Source: Bacteroidales bacterium UBA6828 (GTDB lineage: Bacteria; Bacteroidota; Bacteroidia; Bacteroidales; Paludibacteraceae). From it: 8,917 nucleotides of DNA. How positions within the stretch are numbered: the stretch's first letter is position 1; each line of letters opens with the position of its first letter. Shown here piece after piece: positions 1 to 6,300 of this stretch. The notes beneath the pieces are model-generated. The model made no database searches. It was not told the DNA's origin and worked only from the letters and a program-made list of their open reading frames with translations. The stretch spans positions 36,766 through 45,682 of the forward strand of contig DKEG01000028.1 of assembly GCA_002452095.1 (NCBI GenBank). Reading direction: 5' to 3'. The translations under genes and the position numbers were made by a program.

Positions 1-42
1 GTTCCTCTAGTTCCCCTAGTTTTTCTAGTTCTCCTAGCCCCT
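1..42 (+). repeat. CTAG 9-bp minisatellite array 1, in frame inside hsdM
   Basis: CTAG occurs at 7, 16, 25 and 34, exactly 9 bp apart, with spacers TTCCC, TTTTT and TTCTC between them. The array runs to the window edge, so more units may lie upstream. It is read as xCT-AGx, giving Ser/Pro-rich residues just before the conserved LIDAFGDAYEYLM block of HsdM. Same family as the five arrays further along the operon. Confidence 0.85.
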
Positions 43-1124
43 ATTCCTCCCATCTCATCGATGCCTTTGGTGATGCCTACGAGTATCTGATGACCATGTA
101 TGCCGGCAATGCCGGCAAGAGCGGCGGCGAGTTCTTCACTCCGCAGGAGGTCTCGCGCCTGCTGGCACTTATCGCCACCGACGGCAAACAGCAGGTGCAG
201 AAAGTCTATGACCCCGCCTGCGGGTCGGGCTCGCTGCTCCTGCAAGTATGCAAGGTACTGGGCAGGGACAACGTGCAGCAGGGCTTCTTCGGGCAGGAAA
301 TCAACCGCACCACCTACAACCTATGCCGTATCAATATGTTCCTCCACGACATCAACTACGAGAAGTTCGACATCGCCCTCGGCGACACCCTCGAGGAACC
401 CAAGCACTGGGACGACCAGCCGTTTGATGTCATCGTCTCCAACCCGCCCTACTCCATCCGTTGGGCGGGCGACGGCAACCCGCTCCTCATCAACGACGAG
501 CGTTTCTCGCCCGCAGGCGTACTGGCACCCAAGAGCAAAGCGGACCTCGCCTTTACCATGCATATCCTCCATTGGCTCAGCAGCAGCGGCACGGCGGCTA
601 TCGTCGAGTTCCCCGGCGTGCTGTACCGCGGCGGAGCGGAACAGAAGATACGCCGCTACCTGATAGACAACAATTTTGTGGACTGTGTCATACAACTGCC
701 GCAGAACCTCTTTTTCGGGGTGAGCATCGCCACTTGTATCATTGTCTTGAAGAAGAACAAACAGGAGAACAAGACCCTCTTTATTGACGCAAGCGCGGAG
801 TTTATACACGAGGGCAACAAGAACAAACTGACCGAAGAGAATATCCAAAAGATACTCGGCGAGTACCGCGAGCGCAGGGAGGTGGCGCATTTCTCGGCGT
901 ATGTGGACAATGCCCGTGTGGCGGAGAGGGAGTACAACCTGTCGGTCAACTCCTACGTAGAGCAGGAGGACACCCGCGAGGAGATAGACATCGACCGCCT
1001 CGAGGCGGAGATACACCGCGTCCATGCCAATGTGAACCGCCTCTTCGACGAAATCGACCAACTGACCAAGGAGATGACCTCCACAACCCCTACCTCCCCA
1101 ACCCCTCCAAAGGAGGGGCTATAA
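1..1124 (+). CDS. hsdM: Type I restriction-modification DNA methyltransferase subunit HsdM (5'-partial)
   Basis: HsdM is the adenine-N6 methyltransferase subunit that works with HsdS to methylate the target and protect host DNA. The frame is open to the left edge (first full codon at 3), so the gene starts outside the window; the ATG at 90 is internal, because the codons before it encode the conserved IDAFGDAYEYLM-type segment. After it come the family hallmark GKSGGEFFTPQ, the SAM-binding motif I DPACGSG (codons at 210-230) and the catalytic motif IV NPPY (441-452). The end matches the family (YNLSVNSYVE, then a helical EIDIDRLEAEI region) as far as LTKEM, followed by an extra Thr/Pro tail encoded by a hairpin repeat. 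Codons 6-38 are a Ser/Pro-rich run made by a CTAG minisatellite lying in a normally variable N-terminal part. First gene seen of the hsdM-hsdS-X-hsdR operon. The family call is firm; the missing N-terminus cannot be judged. Confidence 0.95.
   Translation, partial: SSSSPSFSSSPSPYSSHLIDAFGDAYEYLMTMYAGNAGKSGGEFFTPQEVSRLLALIATDGKQQVQKVYDPACGSGSLLLQVCKVLGRDNVQQGFFGQEINRTTYNLCRINMFLHDINYEKFDIALGDTLEEPKHWDDQPFDVIVSNPPYSIRWAGDGNPLLINDERFSPAGVLAPKSKADLAFTMHILHWLSSSGTAAIVEFPGVLYRGGAEQKIRRYLIDNNFVDCVIQLPQNLFFGVSIATCIIVLKKNKQENKTLFIDASAEFIHEGNKNKLTEENIQKILGEYRERREVAHFSAYVDNARVAEREYNLSVNSYVEQEDTREEIDIDRLEAEIHRVHANVNRLFDEIDQLTKEMTSTTPTSPTPPKEGL
1102..1118 (+). repeat. C/G-rich perfect hairpin at the 3' end of hsdM
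   Basis: CCCCTCC (1102-1108), loop AAA (1109-1111), GGAGGGG (1112-1118): a perfect 7-bp stem only 3 nt before the TAA at 1122. It encodes the last residues PTPPKEGL of HsdM, beyond the normal family C-terminus. Similar CCCCTCC-AAA-GGAGGGG words recur between genes in Bacteroidota genomes (from memory), so this is probably a dispersed palindromic repeat captured by the gene. It is not followed by a T-tract, so it is a poor terminator; it could protect the 3' end of the hsdM message. Confidence 0.6.
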
Positions 1125-1126
1125 AA

Positions 1127-1275
1127 CTAGAAAGTATAGATATCCTAGATATCCTAGAAAATCTAGAAAGCCTAGAAAATCTAGAAAGCCTAGAAAATCT
1201 AGAATTTCTAGAACGTCTAGTTCCTCTAGAATTTCTAGAAAGTCTAGTTCCACTAGTTCCTCTAGAATTTCTAGA
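1127..1275 (+). repeat. CTAG 9-bp minisatellite array 2, between hsdM and hsdS
   Basis: Seventeen units in perfect 9-bp phase from 1127 to 1271: CTAG at 1127, 1145, 1154 and every 9 bp to 1271, with one degenerate ATAG at 1136. Spacers alternate AAAAT and AAAGC in the left half and mix AATTT, TTCCT, AAAGT and ACGT-type variants in the right half. The array starts 2 nt after the hsdM stop and ends 40 nt before the hsdS start, so it fills nearly the whole gap. No gene or promoter consensus is visible in it. The opposite strand can be read as a Leu-rich open frame, which is only a consequence of the repeat. Confidence 0.9.
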
Positions 1276-1314
1276 AAAGAAAACCACCCAACCAACAAAA
1301 AAACGACCAACCCA
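1276..1314 (+). promoter_or_regulatory. A/C-rich SD-less translation leader of hsdS
   Basis: The ~39 nt between array 2 and the hsdS ATG are almost only A and C (for example AAAACCACCCAACC) and contain no purine-rich Shine-Dalgarno word. An unstructured A-rich leader is the usual start context in Bacteroidota. The leader before the four-helix-bundle gene is similar in composition and length. Confidence 0.45.
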
Positions 1315-2499
1315 ATGAAAATAGACGACCTGATACGCACATACTGCCCCGAAGGGGTAAAGAGAGTAAGATTGGGAGACTGCTGTACCTTTCAGCGAGG
1401 CAGTACGATTACAGCGAAAGAGGCTATAGCAGGCGATGTTCCTGTTATTGCGGGCGGGCAAAAGCCCGCCTATTACCACAATGTAGCAAATAGAGAGGGG
1501 GAGAGCATTACAGTTGCAGGCTCCGGCGCATACGCCGGCTTTGTTGCTTATTGGAATCAACCGATTTATGTATCGGATGCTTTTACCATTGCTCCTAAAG
1601 ACGGTTGTTGTAGTTATAAGTATCTCTACTATTTTTTGAAGGCTAATCAAGAGCGTATACATAATACGAAAAAAGGTAGTGGCGTACCTCATGTCCATCC
1701 GTCCTCTATAGCCAATCTCCTCATCCCCCTCCCCCCTCTTCCTATCCAGCAAACCATCGTATCCTATTTGGATAAATTGACATCGCTGACAGCGGAGCTG
1801 GAGGCGGAGCTGGAACTCCAAAAGAAACGATACGATTTCTACCGAAACCGTCTCCTTTCTTTTGCTCCCGACTCGGCTACCCAATTCGATGCAAGGCTTA
1901 ATTCCACCACACCGGTAAAATGGGTGAAACTGGGAGAAATAGCAGAGATTATAAGGGGCGGAAACTTCCAAAAGAAAGATTTTGTAGAGAGCGGATACCC
2001 CTGTATTCATTACGGGCAGATATATACACATTATGGAACATCTGCGACAGAAACAATAACCTATGTAGGTGAAGATGTCTTCTGCAAATCGAAAAAGGCA
2101 CAACCTAATGATATTGTAATGGCAGTAACCAGTGAAAATATAGAAGATGTATGCAAGTGTGTTGCTTGGATAGGGAAAGAGCCAATTGCTGTTAGCGGAC
2201 ATACTGCAATCATTCATCATCAACAGAATGCCAAATATCTGTCTTACTATTTTCATACTGCGATGTTTGCGGAACAAAAGAAAAAACTTGTACATGGAAC
2301 AAAAGTAATTGAAGTAACCCCCAAGGCATTAGAAGAAATCCTTATCCCCCTCCCCCCTCTTTCGGAGCAGGAGCGTATCGTAGGTATCTTGGACAAGTAC
2401 GAGACTCTTGTCCATAACACCCAAGAGGGTATTCCCGCTCTCATCGCAGCCGTGAAACAGAAATATGAGTACTACAGAGAGCGGATGCTCACTTTCTAG
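1315..2499 (+). CDS. hsdS: Type I restriction-modification specificity subunit HsdS
   Basis: HsdS binds the bipartite DNA target and holds two HsdM (and two HsdR) subunits. The 394-residue protein has the usual two-half layout: target-recognition domain 1 at about residues 17-135, a conserved helical region from LIPLPPL (136-142) to about 183 with a coiled coil (ELEAELELQKKRYDFYRNRLLSF), target-recognition domain 2 at about 202-342, and a second conserved region from LIPLPPL (343-349) to the end (KYEYYRERMLTF). The two recognition domains differ from each other, so an asymmetric bipartite target is expected; it cannot be read from sequence. Parts of both recognition domains are visibly more AT-rich than the surrounding operon, typical of domains exchanged between hsdS alleles. 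The TAG stop is itself the TAG of the first CTAG unit of array 3, so the exact C-terminus was set by the repeat. Length and ends are normal for the family. Confidence 0.95.
   Translation: MKIDDLIRTYCPEGVKRVRLGDCCTFQRGSTITAKEAIAGDVPVIAGGQKPAYYHNVANREGESITVAGSGAYAGFVAYWNQPIYVSDAFTIAPKDGCCSYKYLYYFLKANQERIHNTKKGSGVPHVHPSSIANLLIPLPPLPIQQTIVSYLDKLTSLTAELEAELELQKKRYDFYRNRLLSFAPDSATQFDARLNSTTPVKWVKLGEIAEIIRGGNFQKKDFVESGYPCIHYGQIYTHYGTSATETITYVGEDVFCKSKKAQPNDIVMAVTSENIEDVCKCVAWIGKEPIAVSGHTAIIHHQQNAKYLSYYFHTAMFAEQKKKLVHGTKVIEVTPKALEEILIPLPPLSEQERIVGILDKYETLVHNTQEGIPALIAAVKQKYEYYRERMLTF
1723..1740 (+). repeat. Intragenic 18-bp direct repeat in hsdS, copy 1
   Basis: ATCCCCCTCCCCCCTCTT, encoding most of LIPLPPL after target-recognition domain 1; identical to 2344-2361. 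The copies are 621 bp (207 codons) apart, in the same frame. Confidence 0.8.
2344..2361 (+). repeat. Intragenic 18-bp direct repeat in hsdS, copy 2
   Basis: Second identical copy of the sequence at 1723-1740, encoding the LIPLPPL of the C-terminal conserved region. Recombination between the copies would remove one recognition domain and keep the reading frame. Confidence 0.8.
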
Positions 2500-2554
2500 A
2501 GCACCTAGATCTTCTAGATCTTCTAGAGCACCTAGATCTTCTAGATCTTCTAGA
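2496..2554 (+). repeat. CTAG 9-bp minisatellite array 3, between hsdS and the four-helix-bundle gene
   Basis: Seven CTAG at exact 9-bp steps (2496 to 2550). It has a 27-bp higher-order unit present twice in tandem without mismatch: CTAGAGCAC, CTAGATCTT, CTAGATCTT at 2496-2522 and again at 2523-2549. The first CTAG overlaps the hsdS stop codon (TAG 2497-2499). The array ends 38 nt before the next start codon. Confidence 0.9.
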
Positions 2555-2591
2555 AACCACTAAAAAAACCACCAACTAAACAACAAAGCCT
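2555..2591 (+). promoter_or_regulatory. A/C-rich SD-less translation leader of the four-helix-bundle gene
   Basis: About 37 nt made almost only of A and C (AAACCACTAAAAAAACCACC and onwards), without a Shine-Dalgarno word, between array 3 and the ATG at 2592. It resembles the hsdS leader in composition and length, consistent with A-rich, SD-independent initiation. Confidence 0.4.
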
Positions 2592-3248
2592 ATGCAACCA
2601 CAAAAATCCATCCCCCGCGTGCTGCGCACGCAAGTCAATTGGAAAGAACTCTATTTCTACCAAAAGACCGATGTGCTCTACCAGATGACCGTTGTCTTCT
2701 GCCGGCGTTTCCTACCCGCCCACGGCGACCGCACCGTGGATCAGATGGTACAGGCTGCCCGCTCGGGCAAGCAGAACATCGTGGAGGGTTGCGCTGACGG
2801 GGTTACCTCCACCGAGATGCAACTCAAACTGCTCAATGTCGCCCGCAGCAGCATACAGGAGTTGCAGGAAGACTACCGCGACTATCTGCTATCCCGCTTC
2901 AGTGGTTTATGGGACAACGGACACCCCCGCTATGATGCGCTGCTACTCTTCTGCCGCAACCATAATGCATTAGCCGACTATCTGCCCTTCTTTGAGCGAT
3001 GGAGCGACGAGGAAACCGCCAATGCGGGTTACACCCTTTGCCGCATGGTGGATAAGATGATGAGCACCTATATCGAGGGACTGGAGACGCAGTTTGTCAC
3101 CCAAGGCGGTATCAAAGAGCGGATGTATGCCGCACGCACAGGCTACCGCCAGGAGCAGGACGCCCGCCTCGCCGCCCTCGAAGCAGAGAACAAAAGACTA
3201 AAAGAAGAAAACAGAAAACTAAAAGAACAACTAGAACAACTAAGATAA
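2592..3248 (+). CDS. Four-helix-bundle protein with C-terminal coiled coil, encoded within the type I RM operon
   Basis: A 218-residue protein of the four-helix-bundle group related to the 23S rRNA intervening-sequence (S23) proteins and to Avd of diversity-generating retroelements. The signature is the helix-rich core with RSGKQNIVEGCADG (residues 58-70) followed by STEMQLKLLNVARSSIQELQEDYRDYL (about 73-99). This fits the longer 'four helix bundle suffix' variant as I remember it. The last ~30 residues (LAALEAENKRLKEENRKLKE, then QLEQLR) are highly charged heptads, a likely oligomerising coiled coil. No enzyme motif or signal peptide is seen, so it is probably cytoplasmic. It lies between hsdS and hsdR in the same direction, which suggests it is made with the RM complex, but its role is unknown: it could bind nucleic acid or assist assembly (inference). 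The stop TAA directly touches array 4. Confidence 0.8.
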   Translation: MQPQKSIPRVLRTQVNWKELYFYQKTDVLYQMTVVFCRRFLPAHGDRTVDQMVQAARSGKQNIVEGCADGVTSTEMQLKLLNVARSSIQELQEDYRDYLLSRFSGLWDNGHPRYDALLLFCRNHNALADYLPFFERWSDEETANAGYTLCRMVDKMMSTYIEGLETQFVTQGGIKERMYAARTGYRQEQDARLAALEAENKRLKEENRKLKEQLEQLR

Positions 3249-3334
3249 CTAGTTCCCCTAGATCCTCTAGATCCCCTAGTTCCCCTAGTTCCCCTAGTTC
3301 CCCTAGTTCCCCTAGATCCTCTAGATCCCCTAGA
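3249..3334 (+). repeat. CTAG 9-bp minisatellite array 4, between the four-helix-bundle gene and hsdR
   Basis: Ten CTAG at exact 9-bp steps from 3249 to 3330. Spacers are TTCCC in the middle, with the pair ATCCT/ATCCC near each end. It begins at the base after the upstream stop (TAA 3246-3248) and ends 15 nt before the hsdR ATG at 3349. The gap contains nothing else except the short A-rich leader. Confidence 0.9.
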
Positions 3335-3348
3335 AAAAATCCCCTACT

Positions 3349-6300
3349 ATGCTCAATCCATACCACATCATCTCCGAGGCGGACGAGAGTACCGTAGTCT
3401 CCGCCTACAAGCCCCAGGACAAGCCCTCCACCTGCTACCAGAGCGAGGCGGACCTCGAGCAAGCCCTTATCCGCCAACTGGAGGCACAGGGCTACGAATA
3501 CCTGCCTCTCCACACCGAGACAGACCTTATCGCCAACCTCCGCCGGCAAATAGAGCAACTCAACCGCTTCTGCTTCACCGACGCGGAATGGCAGGCGTTC
3601 TTCGCCGAACATATCGCCAACCCCAACCTCGGTATCGCGGGCAAGACGCAGATGATTCAGAACGACTATATCCGCCCCATCCGTCTCAAAGACGGCACTA
3701 CCAAGAACATCTATCTCCTCGACAAACAGACCCTTGCCAACAACCGCCTGCAGGTCATCAACCAGTATGTCCCTGAGGGCGGAGCCTTCGACAACCGATA
3801 CGATGTAACCATCCTCGTCAACGGGTTGCCGCTGGTGCATATCGAACTCAAACGCCGCGGGGTGGCAATCAAAGAGGCTTTCAACCAAATCAACCGCTAC
3901 GAGAGGGAATCGTTCTGGGCGGGCAGCGGGCTGTATCAGTTCGCACAGATATTCGTCATCAGCAACGGCACCGAGACCAAATACTACAGCAACACCACCC
4001 GCTACAAACACATAGAGAAAAACGCCCAAGCCGCACAGGCACGGAGCCGCAGCCGCAAGGTGGCGAGCAACTCGTTTGAGTTCACCTCCTACTGGGCAGA
4101 CCGCGAGAACCGACTTATCCCCGACCTCGTGGATTTCACCGCCACCTTCTTCTGCCGCCTTACGCTGCTCAGTATCCTCACGCACTACTGCGTGCTGACC
4201 GTGGACGGCGACCTATTGGTGATGCGCCCATACCAGATATGCGCCACCGAGGCGATACTCAGGCGTATCCTCATTGCGAGCAACCGACGCGAATGGGGAA
4301 CCGTCCGCGCAGGCGGATATATATGGCACACCACGGGCAGCGGCAAGACGCTGACCGGTTTCAAGACCGCACAACTGGCAAGCCGTATGGAGGGCGTGGA
4401 CAAAGTGCTGTTTGTGGTGGACAGAAAAGACCTCGACTATCAGACAATGCTGGAGTACGACCGCTTCGAGAAAGGGGCTGCCAACACCACCAAAGACACT
4501 ACGGAACTGAAACGCCGCCTCGAGAACCCCGACAGCCGCATACTCATCACCACCATCCAGAAACTGAGTATCTTTGTCAACAAGACTCCGCAACACCCCG
4601 TCTATGACCGGCACGTGGTGCTCATCTTCGACGAGTGCCACCGCAGCCAGTTCGGCGAGATGCACGCTGCCATCGTCCGCCGCTTCAAGCGGTATCATAT
4701 CTTCGGCTTTACGGGGACGCCTATCTTCGCCGAGAATGCCTCGAAAGGGACTAGGATATCTAGTATTTCTAGTTCTTCTAGTATTTCTAGTTCTTCTAGT
4801 TCTTCTAGTTCTCCTAGTTCTTCTAGTTCCCCTAGCCCTTCTAGAGATTCTAGTTCCTTTTTTCTCACCACCGCCCAGGCATTTGGCGACAGGCTGCATG
4901 TCTATACTATCGTAGATGCCATCCGCGACCACAATGTGCTGCCGTTTCTGGTGAGTTATGTCTCCACTATGAAAGCCGAGGAGAACATCAGCGACGAGGA
5001 GGTACCCGGTATCGACCGCGAGAAAGCCCTGATGTCGCCCGTGCGTATCCGCAAGATTGTGGATTATGTACTGGAGCATTACGACCAAAAGACCAAGCGC
5101 AACAGCGTCTATACACTGAAAGACAAACGCCGCCAAGGCTTCAACTCTATTTTCTGCTGCGCCTCCGTGCCTGCTGCCAAAGCCTACTACGAGGCATTCA
5201 AAGCCGCCCAAGCCAATATCCCCGAGAGCAAACGCCTCAAGATAGCCACTATCTTCTCCTTTGCCGCCAACGAGGATATAGAGAACATAGAAAATCTAGA
5301 TAATCTAGATAATCTAGATCCCCTAGATAATCTAGATAGTCTAGGCTCCCGCGAGTTCCTCGAGTCCGCCATCGCCGACTATAATGCGATGTTCTCCATG
5401 CGGTTCGACACCTCCTCCAAGGGCTTCCAAGGCTACTACAAAGATGTCAGCCGGCGTATGAAAGACCGCGAACTCGATATGCTCATCGTGGTCAATATGT
5501 TCCTCACGGGCTTCGATGCCACCACGCTCAATACCCTCTGGGTGGACAAGAACCTGCGCGACCACGGCTTGATACAAGCCTACAGCCGCACCAACCGTAT
5601 CCTCAACAGCATCAAGACCTTTGGCAACATCGTCTGCTTCCGCAATCTTGAGAAAGCCACCAACGATGCCATATCGCTCTTCGGCGACCGCGAAGCGGGC
5701 GGACTGATACTGCTACGCAGTTTCAACGACTACTACCTCGGCTACGACGAGACCAAAGACAACGGCGAGACGGTACACCACCCCGGCTATGTGGACGCTG
5801 TGGCAAACCTGTGCAAGGATTTTCCGCATGCGGAGATACTCCACATGGGTGAGGAACAACAGCGGGCGTTTATCAAGGCGTTTGGTGCCTTGCTGCGTGC
5901 GCAGAACGTACTGAACGCTTTCGACCAGTTCCGCGGACAGGAAATCATCTTGCCGCAGGATATGCAGGACTACAAGTCGTACTATCTCGACCTGCGCGAC
6001 CAATACCGACCGAAAAAAGAGAAAACGGACATCAACGACGACCTCGTCTTTGAGATGGAACTCATCAAACAGGTGGAAATCAACATCGACTATATCCTGA
6101 TGATGGTCAGCCGTTTGCACGATGAGCATGTCGGCAATGCCGAGATACGCCTGCGCTTGGAGAAAACCATCACCTCATCGCCCGACCTGCGTCCGAAACG
6201 CGAACTCATCGAACAGTTTATCGACTCGCTCACCCCCGACAGCGATGTTCACGGCGAGTGGAATGCTTTTGTGCGCGAGCAGCAGGCAAAACAACTGGAG

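Noticed and set aside
321..1061. Long minus-strand frames opposite hsdM and hsdR
   Set aside because: They are antisense to genes with clear catalytic motifs and arise from GC-rich codon usage.
1119..1340. Minus-strand open frame rich in Leu/Glu, resembling leucine repeats
   Set aside because: It is the reverse reading of array 2; the pattern follows from the CTAG period and there is no start context or family similarity.
4741..4866. HsdR as a pseudogene broken by the repeat
   Set aside because: The frame is kept through both arrays and family sequence resumes at once on each side; all helicase and nuclease motifs are present.
1..5344. CTAG arrays as a CRISPR array
   Set aside because: The unit is 9 bp with a 4-bp constant core, there are no ~30-bp repeats with unique spacers, and no cas genes are present.
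1..5344. CTAG-N5-CTAG as the recognition sequence of this RM system
   Set aside because: The spacing resembles a bipartite type I target, but the two recognition domains of HsdS are dissimilar, so identical half-sites are unlikely, and nothing in the sequence supports it directly.
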